Assembly (NCBI GenBank): GCA_964619155.1
Contig: CAZUEM010000040.1
Span: forward strand, 1-24,803
Direction of reading: 5' to 3'
Length of the DNA: 24,803 nt
Source: CAIXRL01 sp964619155
GTDB lineage: Bacteria > Eisenbacteria > RBG-16-71-46
Each line of letters begins with the position of its first letter. Position 1 is the first letter of the stretch. Of this stretch, positions 1-8,208 are shown piece by piece. Under the pieces are notes generated by a model. It was not told the DNA's origin and ran no database searches. It saw only the letters and a program-made list of their open reading frames with translations. The translations under genes were made by a program, and so were the position numbers.

Positions 1-4
1 CGCG

Positions 5-33
5 TTGCCAGAATGTCAGGCCGGTGCTAAGCC
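5..33 (+). promoter_or_regulatory. Possible sigma-70 promoter for the phosphate-uptake operon
   Basis: TTGCCA (5-10) is followed after 17 bases by TAAGCC (28-33), and a TG one base before the -10 gives an extended -10 context. It lies about 60 bases before the GTG start of the DUF47 gene. The match is moderate and the window begins just upstream, so a more distal promoter cannot be excluded. Confidence 0.3.
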
Positions 34-92
34 TCCCCGGGCTTCGAAGCCGCGCCCTCCGTTCCCCCACCACCCGCACGCGCGAGGCGTCC

Positions 93-710
93 GTGAAGAT
101 CTCCCTGTTCCCCAAGGAAGAGGACTTCTTCCTGCTGTTCCGCAAGCAGGCCGAGCTGGTGCGCACGAGCTGCGACCAGCTGCACGAGATGATGGAGAAG
201 TTCGACCGCCTCGAGGAGCGCGCGAAGGCGCTCAAGGAGACCGAGCACCGCGCGGACCTGGTCACGCACGAGCTGTTCGAGAAGCTCAACCGCACGTTCA
301 TCACGCCGCTCGAGCGCGACGACATCCACGACCTCGCCAGCGGGCTCGACGACGTCGTGGACGCGGCCGAGGCGATCGCCAGCCGGCTCGTGCTGTTCGG
401 CATCACCTCCACGCGCCCCGAGGCCGTGCGCATGACCGCGATCCTCGCCGAGTGCGGGCGCCAGATCGAGAAGGCGGTCGGGAGCCTGCAGAACATGAAC
501 AACCTCATGGCGTTCACGATCGAGATCAACCGGCTCGAGAACGAGGCCGACGGCATCTCGCGGCAGGTCGTGGGCGACCTGTTCACCGGGCGCCACGAGA
601 TCCTCGACATCATGCGCTGGAAGGAGATCTTCGGCCGGCTCGAGAACGCGGCCGACCACTGCGAGGACGTGGCGAACACGATCGAGTCCATCGTCATCAA
701 GAGCCGCTGA
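93..710 (+). CDS. DUF47 family phosphate-transport accessory protein (PhoU-like)
   Basis: This 205-residue, all-helical, soluble protein resembles the DUF47/PhoU-like family (YkaA/Pit-accessory type). These proteins are encoded next to PiT phosphate permeases and are thought to modulate them. The N-terminus (KISLFPKEEDFFLLFRKQA), the Glu/Asp-rich helices (EHRADLVTHEL, DDIHDLASGLDDVVDAAE) and the C-terminal NAADHCEDVANTIESIV segment fit that family. GTG at 93 is chosen because a GAGG Shine-Dalgarno sits at 84-87 and the encoded start matches the family; the frame stays open upstream to an ATG at 24, but that extension is unlike the family. Only five bases separate its stop from the permease start, so the two are almost certainly co-transcribed. 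The metal-binding-type acidic motifs of PhoU proteins appear present. Its exact regulatory role is inferred from context. Confidence 0.9.
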   Translation: MKISLFPKEEDFFLLFRKQAELVRTSCDQLHEMMEKFDRLEERAKALKETEHRADLVTHELFEKLNRTFITPLERDDIHDLASGLDDVVDAAEAIASRLVLFGITSTRPEAVRMTAILAECGRQIEKAVGSLQNMNNLMAFTIEINRLENEADGISRQVVGDLFTGRHEILDIMRWKEIFGRLENAADHCEDVANTIESIVIKSR

Positions 711-715
711 CGGCC

Positions 716-1729
716 ATGGCGCTCCCCTTCCCGCCGGAAGTCGTCCTGATCATCCTGGTCGCGCTGGCGTTCGACTTCAGCAACGGCTTCCACGACGCCG
801 CCAACTCGATCGCGACCGTGGTGAGCACGCGCGTGCTCTCGCCCCGCTGGGCCGTCGTGTGGGCGGCGTTCTTCAACTTCGCCGCGTTCGCCGTATTCGG
901 CGTCCACGTCGCGAAGACCATCGCCAAGGGCACCGTGGACCCGTCGGTCGTCACGCCCGCGATCATCCTCGCGGCGCTGCTCGGCGCGCTGCTCTGGAAC
1001 ATCTTCACCTGGTGGCTCGGCCTTCCGACGTCGTCCTCGCACGCGCTGATCGGCGGCTTCGTCGGCGCCGCGATCCTCGACGCCGGGCCGAGGGCGGTCG
1101 TGTTCGCCGGGGTCGCCAAGACGGCCACGTTCATCGTCGTCTCGCCGGTCGTGGGCCTGGTGCTCGGGTTCCTGCTCATGCTGGCGACGCTGTGGATCTT
1201 CCGGAGGTCGCTGCCCAAGCGCGTGGACACCCTGTTCCGCAGGCTGCAGCTGTTCTCGGCCGCGCTGTTCAGCCTCGGGCACGGCGCGAACGACGCGCAG
1301 AAGACGATGGGCATCATCACCGCGCTGCTCTACTCGACCGGCCACCTGACCGGCGACTTCGACGTGCCGATGTGGGTGATCCTCTCGGCGCACGGCGCGA
1401 TCGGGCTCGGCACGCTGATGGGCGGCTGGCGGATCGTGAAGACCATGGGCATGAACATCACCAAGTTGCAGCCGGTCGGCGGCTTCTGCGCGGAGACGGC
1501 CGGCGCCTGCGCGCTGTTCGGCGCGACCGCGCTGGGCGTGCCGGTCTCGACCACGCACACCATCACCGGGGCGATCGTCGGCGCCGGCGTGAGCGCGACG
1601 CAGCGCCTGTCGGCGGTCCGCTGGGGCGTCGCCGGCCGCATCGTCTGGGCGTGGGTGCTCACCATGCCCGCGGCTGCTATCGTGGCGGCCCTTTGCCTGA
1701 AGCTCATCCACCTCACGGGCCTGCTCTGA
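716..1729 (+). CDS. pit: PiT family inorganic phosphate transporter
   Basis: This integral membrane protein of 337 residues probably imports metal-phosphate or phosphate coupled to H+ or Na+. The two inverted PiT signatures are visible: DFSNGFHDAANSIAT at about residues 20-34 and LGHGANDAQKTMGII at about 188-201. Each half also carries the matching Ser/Thr/His-rich motif, GLPTSSSHALIGG (102-114) and GVPVSTTHTITGAIVG (274-289). Numerous hydrophobic segments span the protein. The length is on the short side for PiT proteins but agrees with archaeal and bacterial forms that lack a long central loop; here the loop (about 162-178) is short and basic. The ATG at 716 follows the DUF47 stop by five bases, so the pair forms an operon, typical of low-affinity phosphate uptake modules. 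Confidence 0.95.
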   Translation: MALPFPPEVVLIILVALAFDFSNGFHDAANSIATVVSTRVLSPRWAVVWAAFFNFAAFAVFGVHVAKTIAKGTVDPSVVTPAIILAALLGALLWNIFTWWLGLPTSSSHALIGGFVGAAILDAGPRAVVFAGVAKTATFIVVSPVVGLVLGFLLMLATLWIFRRSLPKRVDTLFRRLQLFSAALFSLGHGANDAQKTMGIITALLYSTGHLTGDFDVPMWVILSAHGAIGLGTLMGGWRIVKTMGMNITKLQPVGGFCAETAGACALFGATALGVPVSTTHTITGAIVGAGVSATQRLSAVRWGVAGRIVWAWVLTMPAAAIVAALCLKLIHLTGLL

Positions 1730-1755
1730 GGCCCGCACCGCCGACCGGAGAACCC

Positions 1756-2325
1756 ATGCAGCGACTGGACGCACTCGTCGAGAAGGCCGCCGTCGACCGC
1801 TCCAAGCCCGACTGGCGCACGCGCCTCACCCGCCCCGCGCCGATCGCCTTCGCCGCCGGCGAGTCGTGGCGCGCCCGCATGGCCACGAACAAGGGCGAGG
1901 TCGTCATCCGCCTGATGCCGGACGTCGCGCCCATGCACGTCACGAGCTTCGCCTTCCTGGCGCGCCTCGGGTTCTTCGACGGGCTCACGTTCCACCGCGT
2001 GATCCCCGGGTTCATGGCGCAGGGCGGGTGCCCGCTCGGCACCGGCACCGGCGGACCGGGCTACAAGTTCGACGGCGAGTTCTCGAACGCGGTGGCCCAC
2101 GACCGCGGCGGCCTGCTCTCGATGGCCAACGCGGGCCCCGGAACCGACGGCAGCCAGTTCTTCCTCACGTTCGTCCCCACGCCGTGGCTCGACGGCAAGC
2201 ACAGCATCTTCGGCGCCGTCGAAGGCGGCGAGGCCACGCTGCACGCCCTCGAGGCCTGCGGCTCGCCCTCGGGCCGCACGAGCGAGCGGCTGACGATCGA
2301 CCGGCTGACGATCGAGATCGGCTGA
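1756..2325 (+). CDS. Cyclophilin-type peptidyl-prolyl cis-trans isomerase
   Basis: The 189-residue protein is a single cyclophilin domain from about residue 45 to the end, expected to catalyse proline isomerisation. The hallmark segment FHRVIPGFMAQGG (79-91) contains the catalytic Arg, and GSQFFLTFVPTPWLDGKHSIFG (132-153) carries the Gln-Phe-Phe and Trp-Leu-Asp-Gly-Lys-His residues of the active groove. About 44 residues precede the domain with no convincing signal peptide, so it is probably cytoplasmic. ATG 1756 has GGAG at 1747-1750; an internal in-frame ATG near residue 42 would remove the extension but has weaker support. It starts 26 bases after pit, on the same strand, and probably shares its transcript. 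Confidence 0.93.
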   Translation: MQRLDALVEKAAVDRSKPDWRTRLTRPAPIAFAAGESWRARMATNKGEVVIRLMPDVAPMHVTSFAFLARLGFFDGLTFHRVIPGFMAQGGCPLGTGTGGPGYKFDGEFSNAVAHDRGGLLSMANAGPGTDGSQFFLTFVPTPWLDGKHSIFGAVEGGEATLHALEACGSPSGRTSERLTIDRLTIEIG

Positions 2326-2387
2326 CCGGAGCACCACCGGACGACCCGGGCGAGGCCGTGCCCGCACCCCCGACGGAGAATCCCCCG

Positions 2388-3923
2388 ATGAAGGCGCTCG
2401 AGGACCTGAAGGTCCGCCTGCTCGAAGTCAACGACCTGAACCACGCCGCGGCGCTGCTGCGCTGGGACCAGACCACCTACATGCCCCCGGGCGGCGCGCC
2501 GGCGCGCGGCCGGCAGGTGGCGACGCTCAGCCGGCTCGCGCACGAGAAGTTCACCGACCCGGCCGTCGGGAAGCTGATCGAGCAGGCGGAGCGGGAGACC
2601 GCCGCGCTGCCCGCGGACTCCGACGAGGCCGCGCTCGCGCGGGTGACGCGCCGCGAGTACGAGCAGGCCGTGCGCATCCCGTCGGCGCTCGTCTCGGAGT
2701 TCAACGAGCACGTCGCCGTCATCTACCAGGCGTGGACGGCGGCGCGGCCGGCGAACGACTTCGCGGCCGTCCGGCCGCTGCTCGAGAAGACGCTCGACCT
2801 CAGCCGCCGCATGGCGAACTGCTTCACCGGCTGGGAGAGCATCGCCGACCCGCTCATCGACTTCTCCGACTACGGCATGAAGGCGAGCACGATCCGGCCG
2901 CTGTTCCGGGACCTGCGCGCGCGGCTCGTGCCGCTGGTGCGGGCGATCACGTCGCGGCCGCCCGCCGACGACTCCTGCCTGAAGCAGTTCGCGCCCGAGG
3001 GACAGCAGCTCGCGTTCGGTCTCGAGGTGATCCGGGCCTACGGCTACGACTTCGAGCGCGGCCGCCAGGACAAGACGCACCACCCGTACATGACCAAGTT
3101 CTCGCTCGGCGACGTGCGGATCACCACGCGCGTGCGCGAGAACGACATGACCGACGCGCTGTTCTCGACGCTGCACGAGTGCGGGCACGCGCTCTACGAG
3201 CAGGGCATCCGCATGGAACTCGAGGGCACGCCGCTCGCGAACGGCACGTCGTCGGGCGTGCACGAGAGCCAGTCGCGGCTGTGGGAGAACCTGGTCGGCC
3301 GCAGCCTCGGGTTCTGGAAGCACTTCTACCCGCGCCTGCAGACGGCCTTCCCGAAGCAGCTCGCCGGGGTGCCGCTCGGGACGTTCCACCGCGCGATCAA
3401 CAAGGTGGAGCGCTCGCTCGTCCGCGTGGACGCCGACGAGGTGACCTACAACCTGCACGTCATGCTGCGCTTCGAGCTGGAGCTGGACCTGCTCGAGGGC
3501 CGCGTCGCGGTGGCCGACCTGGCCCGCGTGTGGCGCGAGCGCTTCGAGGCGGACTTCGGCATCCCGGTGCCCGACGACCGCAACGGCGTGCTGCAGGACG
3601 TGCACTGGTACTCCGGCGTCATCGGCGGCGCGTTCCAGGGCTACACGCTCGGCAACATCCTGAGCGCGCAGGTCTACGACGCCGCCCGCGCCGCGCACCC
3701 GGAGATCCCCGCCGAGATCGAGCGGGGCCGCTTCGGCACGCTGCACGGCTGGCTGCGCGAGCACGTCTACCAGCACGGCGCGAAGTTCACCGCCGACGAG
3801 ATCGTGCGCCGCGCGACCGGCCGGCCGATGGCGCTCGAGCCCTACCTCGACTACCTGTGGGGCAAGTACCAGCCGCTCTACGGGCTCACCGACGCCGAGC
3901 GCGCGGCCGCCGCGACGGCCTGA
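2388..3923 (+). CDS. Carboxypeptidase Taq-type metallopeptidase (M32)
   Basis: A 511-residue zinc metallocarboxypeptidase of family M32, normally about 500 residues, that removes C-terminal amino acids with broad specificity in the cytoplasm. The HEXXH zinc site reads HECGH at residues 263-267 (start 3174), within TLHECGHALYEQG, and the third-ligand Glu lies in the following HESQSRLWEN segment. Other M32 landmarks are LRWDQTTYMPPGG near residue 23, the DVRITTR segment just before the zinc site, and HWYSGVIGGAFQGYTLGN in the C-terminal third. ATG 2388 has an ACGGAG Shine-Dalgarno nine bases upstream. It is the last gene of the plus-strand run, 62 bases after the cyclophilin, and is followed by a strong hairpin. 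Confidence 0.96.
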   Translation: MKALEDLKVRLLEVNDLNHAAALLRWDQTTYMPPGGAPARGRQVATLSRLAHEKFTDPAVGKLIEQAERETAALPADSDEAALARVTRREYEQAVRIPSALVSEFNEHVAVIYQAWTAARPANDFAAVRPLLEKTLDLSRRMANCFTGWESIADPLIDFSDYGMKASTIRPLFRDLRARLVPLVRAITSRPPADDSCLKQFAPEGQQLAFGLEVIRAYGYDFERGRQDKTHHPYMTKFSLGDVRITTRVRENDMTDALFSTLHECGHALYEQGIRMELEGTPLANGTSSGVHESQSRLWENLVGRSLGFWKHFYPRLQTAFPKQLAGVPLGTFHRAINKVERSLVRVDADEVTYNLHVMLRFELELDLLEGRVAVADLARVWRERFEADFGIPVPDDRNGVLQDVHWYSGVIGGAFQGYTLGNILSAQVYDAARAAHPEIPAEIERGRFGTLHGWLREHVYQHGAKFTADEIVRRATGRPMALEPYLDYLWGKYQPLYGLTDAERAAAATA

Positions 3924-3948
3924 GCGCCGGCCCGGCGCGGACACACGG

Positions 3949-3970
3949 GGCCCCCGCGGTCGCGGGGGCC
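3949..3970. terminator. Hairpin between converging M32 peptidase and msrA
   Basis: A perfect 9-bp stem (GGCCCCCGC at 3949-3957 with its complement at 3962-3970) closes a 4-base loop. It lies 25 bases after the peptidase stop and 32 bases before the msrA stop on the other strand. Only a short T run (3977-3979) follows on the plus strand, so it could act as a weak bidirectional intrinsic terminator. Confidence 0.6.
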
Positions 3971-4002
3971 TCGCCGTTTCCCGGGGGCGCCGGACGCGGG
4001 GC

Positions 4003-4659
4003 TCAGTGGCCCTGCGACTTCGCGGCCTTCTCGCCCCACAGCGCCTTGAGCCGGCGGTCGCGCAGGCAGCTCTCGCGGTAGGCGCGGTAGCGCTCGGGCT
4101 GCCGGAGGTGGAAGTCCTGGTGGTAGTCCTCGGCGACCCAGAAGGTCTTCGCCGGGCGGACCTCGGTCACGATCGCGCCCTTCAGCCGGCCCGACTTCCT
4201 CAGCGTCTCGCGCGAGCCGAGCGCCGCGCGCTTCTGCGAGTCGTTCCGGAAGAAGATCGCGGTGCGGTAGCTCTCGCCGAGGTCGCAGAACTGGCCGTCG
4301 GCCTGAGTCGGGTCCACGCCGTGCCAGAAGTGCTCGAGCAGCTTCGCGTAACTCGTCACCGCCGGGTCGAACGCGATGCGCACGGCCTCGTAGTGCCCGG
4401 TGCGGTGCTCGCAGACCTCCTCGTACGTGGGGTTCGCCTTGTGCCCGCCGGTGTAGCCCGAGACCACGGAACGCACCCCGGGAAGACCCTCGAACTGCGA
4501 CTCCATGCACCAGAAGCAGCCGCCCGCGAAGATCGCGGTGTCGGCCGCGGCGGCGGCGGGGCGCGGCGCGGCCGGCGCGGCGGCCGCGGGCGCGGCGGGC
4601 ACGATCGGGAGCAGGGCGAGCGCGAGAGCGGCGGGAACGGCGAGGCGAAGCCGGGTCAT
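4003..4659 (-). CDS. msrA: Exported peptide-methionine (S)-S-oxide reductase
   Basis: MsrA reduces the S-epimer of methionine sulfoxide in oxidised proteins. The mature domain begins near residue 41 with TAIFAGGCFWCMES, whose first Cys (C48) is the catalytic nucleophile; GYTGGHKANPTYEEVCEHRTGHYEAV follows at 69-93 as in the family. Candidate resolving Cys residues are at 83 and 198. The first about 38 residues form a signal peptide (MTRLRLAV, a hydrophobic core, then an Ala/Pro-rich stretch), so it probably works in the periplasm; a lipobox is not evident. ATG 4659 is supported by GGAG about seven bases upstream. It lies 59 bases downstream of the hydrogenase protease in the same orientation, so it may be read from the hydrogenase transcript or from its own promoter. 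Confidence 0.96.
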   Translation of the reverse strand: MTRLRLAVPAALALALLPIVPAAPAAAAPAAPRPAAAAADTAIFAGGCFWCMESQFEGLPGVRSVVSGYTGGHKANPTYEEVCEHRTGHYEAVRIAFDPAVTSYAKLLEHFWHGVDPTQADGQFCDLGESYRTAIFFRNDSQKRAALGSRETLRKSGRLKGAIVTEVRPAKTFWVAEDYHQDFHLRQPERYRAYRESCLRDRRLKALWGEKAAKSQGH

Positions 4660-4718
4660 GGCGGTCTCCGGGACGGACGGAACGGAGTCGCGGCGCGAGA
4701 ACGTGCGGCGCGCCGAGT

Positions 4719-5264
4719 CTAACCTCTCGACTCGCGCGCTTGCCTCGACGTTGCAAGGGATTCGGCCATGGCCCCCGCCTCGGCCCGCACCGCGTCCACG
4801 AGCGCCGGCAGCGCCGCGGCCACCGCGGGCGAGAGGCCCGCGCCCGGCGTGACATCCGCCGCCTCGACGCCGTGCACGACCAGCACCGGCGGCAGGCGCT
4901 TGAGCGCCCGGCCGATCTCGATCGCCTCGGCGAGCCCGAAGCCGTGGCTCGAGGGCCCGGCCGGCGCCGGCACGGGCGAGGCGATGGCGTCGTGGCGCAC
5001 GAGCGTGCCCGGCGGCGCCCCCGAGCACACCGCGTCAACGACCACGACCGCGTCCGCGCCCTCGAACAGGTCGAGCAGCGCGTCGAACTCGCCCGGGCAC
5101 TCGCACACGACCACGCCGTCCGGCGGCGCGGCGGCCAGCGCGCGGGCGACGAGCGGCCCGGCGCCGTCGTCGCCGCGCACCGTCCGGCCCACGCCGATCA
5201 CGCGGACGGCCGGGAGCGCACGGGGGAAGTCGCGCTCACCGGACCGTTCCGCGGCGGCGGTCAC
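4719..5264 (-). CDS. [NiFe] hydrogenase maturation endopeptidase (M52/HycI-HyaD family)
   Basis: This 181-residue protein should clip the C-terminal tail of the hydrogenase large subunit after nickel insertion. The N-terminal VIGVGRTVRGDDGAGPLVA is the family's glycine-rich, Asp-Asp-Gly motif. The expected nickel-sensing residues are an acidic residue in CPGEFDALLDLFEGAD, the Asp of VVVVDAVCSG and the His of SSHGFGL. GTG 5264 is chosen because its GTGA overlaps the hydA stop by four bases, indicating translational coupling; the frame stays open further upstream only as an overlap with hydA. About 35 residues after the last conserved helix are Ala-rich and of unclear role. Being directly 3' of hydA, it is presumably dedicated to that subunit. 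Confidence 0.92.
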   Translation of the reverse strand: MTAAAERSGERDFPRALPAVRVIGVGRTVRGDDGAGPLVARALAAAPPDGVVVCECPGEFDALLDLFEGADAVVVVDAVCSGAPPGTLVRHDAIASPVPAPAGPSSHGFGLAEAIEIGRALKRLPPVLVVHGVEAADVTPGAGLSPAVAAALPALVDAVRAEAGAMAESLATSRQARESRG

Positions 5265-6559
5265 TCCCGCCGCATGTCGAGCTTCAGGAAGTGCGTCGCG
5301 CACGAGATGCACGGGTCGTAGTTGCGGACGGCCTGCTCGCACTTCCAGGTCAGCGCCCGGTCGTCGAGCGACAGGTTGCGGGCGACGAAGGCGGCCAGGT
5401 CGTCCTCCATGGTGGCCAGGTTCTGCGCGGTCGGCGGCACGATGCGCGCGTCGCGGATCGTGCCGTCCTCGGCGAAGTCGTAGCGGTGGTACAGGAGCCC
5501 GCGCGGCGCCTCGCTCACCCCCGTGCCGCGCCCGGCGCGCGGGACGGTCTCGACGAACGGCTCGTCGGCCGGCCCGTATTCCTCGAGCAGCCGCAGCGCC
5601 TCGTCGAACGCCCACAGCAGCTCGACCGCGCGGACGAGGATGCTGCGGAACGGATTCCGGCACGGCCGCTCGAGGCCCGCCTCGCGCGCGGCATCGAGCG
5701 CGAGCGGCGAGAGCTGTCCGCCGTTCAGGTTCCAGCGCGCGGCCGGGCCCGTGAAGTAGTTCCCGCGGCCGACGACGTGCGAGTGCAGCGCGTTCGAGTG
5801 CTCGACGTGCTCCTCGGCGAACACCCGCTCGTAGTCGTCCGGGTCGAGGTCGAGCCCGAGGCTCGAGACGATGCGGCCCTCGCACACCGCGTACTCGTCC
5901 GGGTGGCGCAGCGCCACGAACTCGACGTCGCGCTCGAAGTCCGGGAACTCGAAGCCCGCGACCCACTGCACCGTCTGCAGCGCGGCGTCGCGGCCCCACT
6001 TCAGCTGGTCCTCGAGCGGGAGCAGCTCGGAGCGGCGCGGCATGCGCCAGAAGCCGCCGGGGCGCAGGTTGATCGGGTGGATCTCGCGGCCGCCCACCGC
6101 GGTCATCACCGCGTTGCCGATCTTCTTGAGCTGCAGGCCGCGCTGGACCGCGTCGGGGTGGTCCTTGGCCATGTGCAGCCCGCTCTCGTAGCCCAGGAAG
6201 TCCGGGGCGTGGAGCATGTACACGTGCAGCGCGTGGCTCTCGATCCACTCGCCGCAGTACAGCAGCCGCCGCAGCACCTTCACCGAGCGCGGCACCTCGG
6301 CGCCGAATGCGCGCTCGATGGCGTTCACCGCGCAGGTCTGGTACGCGACCGGGCAGATGCCGCAGATGCGGGCGGTGAAGTCCGGCGCGTCCGTGTACTG
6401 GCGGCCGCGCAGGAACGCCTCGAACAGGCGCGGCGGCTCGAAGATGTCGAGCTTCACCTCGGCGACCTCGCCGTCGCGGATGCGCACGTGCAGGCCGCCC
6501 TCCCCCTCGACCCGGGCGAGCATCTCGACCCGGACGGACCTCGACTTAACGGCGGGCAT
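5261..6559 (-). CDS. hydA: Group 3b-type [NiFe] hydrogenase large (alpha) subunit
   Basis: The 432-residue catalytic subunit holds the Ni-Fe(CN)2CO centre. The N-terminal L1 motif RICGICPVAYQTC gives C66 and C69, and the C-terminal L2 motif DPCISCATH gives C417 and C420, completing the four nickel-binding cysteines. After H423 a nine-residue tail (FLKLDMRRE) remains, which the adjacent endopeptidase would remove. Its length and the RICGICP form agree with cytosolic NAD(P)-linked group 3 enzymes rather than membrane uptake enzymes. With the neighbouring diaphorase and Fe-S subunits this supports a bidirectional, probably NADP(H)-linked group 3b complex; assignment to 3b versus other group 3 types rests on gene order and subunit set. 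ATG 6559 overlaps the end of hydD by 14 bases; the next Met (residue 13) would delete the conserved start of the subunit. Confidence 0.96.
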   Translation of the reverse strand: MPAVKSRSVRVEMLARVEGEGGLHVRIRDGEVAEVKLDIFEPPRLFEAFLRGRQYTDAPDFTARICGICPVAYQTCAVNAIERAFGAEVPRSVKVLRRLLYCGEWIESHALHVYMLHAPDFLGYESGLHMAKDHPDAVQRGLQLKKIGNAVMTAVGGREIHPINLRPGGFWRMPRRSELLPLEDQLKWGRDAALQTVQWVAGFEFPDFERDVEFVALRHPDEYAVCEGRIVSSLGLDLDPDDYERVFAEEHVEHSNALHSHVVGRGNYFTGPAARWNLNGGQLSPLALDAAREAGLERPCRNPFRSILVRAVELLWAFDEALRLLEEYGPADEPFVETVPRAGRGTGVSEAPRGLLYHRYDFAEDGTIRDARIVPPTAQNLATMEDDLAAFVARNLSLDDRALTWKCEQAVRNYDPCISCATHFLKLDMRRE

Positions 6560-7337
6560 GGGTCTCTCCTGCCACCCGGAAGGCCTCGGCGGCGGCGTTG
6601 GTGGAGCGGTAGGCGTGCGCGATCTCGAGGTCGGTCCAGCCGCAGCGCTTGAGCACGGCCCCCAGCGCCGCGGTCGGCGTCACGCCCGGCTTGCCGAGCG
6701 GGCCGAAGCAGCCGAAGCAGCCGCGCGCGAACGACGGGCAGAGCGCTCCGCAGCCGGCCACGGTCACGGGGCCCATGCACGGGCGGCCGTGCGCGACCAT
6801 CACGCACGGCGTGCCGCGCGCCTTGCACTCGAGGCACACGGAGTGCGCGGGCAGCACCGGCGTGCGCCCGAGCACGAACGCGTTGACCACCTCGAGCAGC
6901 TGGTGCTTGTCCACGGGGCAGCCGCGCAGCTCGAAGTCCACGTGCACGTGGTGCGAGATCGGCGTGGACATGCCGAGCGTCCGGATGTAGTCGGGGTTCG
7001 CGTAGACGAGCGGCACCCACTCCGCCACCGGCGCGATGTTGCGCAGCGCCTGCAGGCCGCCGCTCGTCGCGCACGCGCCGATGGAGACCAGGACCCTCGA
7101 GGAGCGGCGCACGTGGTGGATGCGCTCGGCGTCGTGCGGCGTGGTGATCGAGCCCTCGACCAGCGACAGGTCGTAGGGGCCGCGCTTCACCGCGCGCGAC
7201 GCCTCGGGGAAGTTGGCGATGTCCACGACGTCGGCCACGGCGAGCAGCTCGTCCTCGCAGTCGAGCAGGCTCAGCTGGCAGCCGTCGCACGAGGCGAACT
7301 TCCAGACGGCCAGGGTGGGTTTGCGGCGGGCCTTCAT
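6546..7337 (-). CDS. hydD: Group 3b-type [NiFe] hydrogenase small (delta) subunit
   Basis: This 263-residue electron-transfer subunit pairs with hydA. Cysteines for the proximal 4Fe-4S cluster are C17 and C20 (FASCDGCQ), C89 (SIGACATSGG) and C140 (LRGCPVD). Eight more cysteines (C168, C171, C178, C187, C196, C200, C207, C210) are enough for two further 4Fe-4S clusters. There is no twin-arginine signal peptide and no membrane anchor, as expected for a cytosolic enzyme. ATG 7337 follows the hydG stop by one base and is preceded by GGGAGA at a good distance. The overlap with hydA indicates coupled translation of the catalytic heterodimer. Confidence 0.96.
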   Translation of the reverse strand: MKARRKPTLAVWKFASCDGCQLSLLDCEDELLAVADVVDIANFPEASRAVKRGPYDLSLVEGSITTPHDAERIHHVRRSSRVLVSIGACATSGGLQALRNIAPVAEWVPLVYANPDYIRTLGMSTPISHHVHVDFELRGCPVDKHQLLEVVNAFVLGRTPVLPAHSVCLECKARGTPCVMVAHGRPCMGPVTVAGCGALCPSFARGCFGCFGPLGKPGVTPTAALGAVLKRCGWTDLEIAHAYRSTNAAAEAFRVAGETHARR

Positions 7338-7338
7338 G

Positions 7339-8208
7339 TCAGATCTCCCGGACGGCGAGCAGGCTCTCGACCCGGCTCCACGGGAACACCGCCCCGTCGC
7401 GGCAGATGAAGACCGCGCCCATCTGGCAGTGACCGCACAGGCCGATCGCGCACTTCATGTTGCGCTCCAGCGACACGTGCAGCGCGTCGCCGGAGACGCC
7501 GCGGCGCAGCAGTTCGCGCACCGCGAAGGTCATCATGATCTCGGGGCCGCACACGAACGCGCGCGTGCGCGCCGGGTCGAACGCCGCGCGCCCGATCATC
7601 CGGGTCACGACGCCCACGGGCCCGCGCCACGAGGCGTCGCCGCGGTCCACGGTGACCTCGACGTCCACGTCCAGCCGCCCGCGCCAGGTCTCGACCTCGC
7701 GGCGAAACAGCAGGTCCGCCGAGGAGCGCGCGCCGAACAGCAGCGAGATGCGCCCGTAGCGCTCGCGGTGGGCGAGCACGTGGTAGATGGCCGGCCGCAG
7801 CGGCGCCAGCCCGATGCCGCCGGCGATGAAGACGAGGTCGCAGCCGTCGGCCCGCTCCACCGGCCAGGACGTTCCGAACGGACCGCGGAGCCCGAGCGCG
7901 TCCCCGCGCCGGAGCTTGCCGAGCGCGCGCGTGACGGGCCCGACCTCGCGGATCGTGTGCACGATCTCGCGCGGATGGTCGGGACGGCCGCTGATCGAGA
8001 TCGGGACCTCGCCGATGCCGGGGGCGTACAGCATGTTGTACTGCCCCGGCCGGAAGGCGAAGCCCGCCCGCCCCGCGGGCGGCGACAGCACCATCGTGAA
8101 CGTGTTGTGCGTCTCGCGCGTGACCTTGAGCACCCGGCAGGGCTCGGGCCGCATCGGGTCGCGCTCCGGACCGGTCTCGACCGGCGCCGCGTCAATCGTG
8201 GTCGCCAT
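7339..8208 (-). CDS. hydG: Hydrogenase diaphorase (gamma) subunit, FAD/NAD(P)-binding with 2Fe-2S
   Basis: A 289-residue ferredoxin-NADP reductase-fold protein that carries electrons between NAD(P)H and the hydrogenase Fe-S chain. Segments visible are the FAD-binding FRPGQYNMLY (52-61), the nucleotide-binding GGIGLAPLRPA (130-140), the CGPE motif (220-223) and a C-terminal 2Fe-2S site with C253, C258, C261 and C269 (CAIGLCGHCQMG). This arrangement is shared with dihydroorotate dehydrogenase electron-transfer subunits, but the flanking genes fix the role as the hydrogenase gamma subunit. ATG 8208 overlaps the upstream cyclic-nucleotide-fold gene by 17 bases. Cofactor preference (NADH or NADPH) cannot be read securely from the sequence. 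Confidence 0.94.
   Translation of the reverse strand: MATTIDAAPVETGPERDPMRPEPCRVLKVTRETHNTFTMVLSPPAGRAGFAFRPGQYNMLYAPGIGEVPISISGRPDHPREIVHTIREVGPVTRALGKLRRGDALGLRGPFGTSWPVERADGCDLVFIAGGIGLAPLRPAIYHVLAHRERYGRISLLFGARSSADLLFRREVETWRGRLDVDVEVTVDRGDASWRGPVGVVTRMIGRAAFDPARTRAFVCGPEIMMTFAVRELLRRGVSGDALHVSLERNMKCAIGLCGHCQMGAVFICRDGAVFPWSRVESLLAVREI

Noticed and set aside
2061..3944. Long minus-strand frame across the M32 peptidase gene
   Set aside because: Low-complexity Arg/Val/Leu/His composition and no ribosome-binding context; the plus strand has the intact HECGH peptidase.
7339..8208. Dihydroorotate dehydrogenase electron-transfer subunit (PyrK)
   Set aside because: Same fold and cluster motif, but the gene is embedded among hydrogenase subunits with no pyrD.
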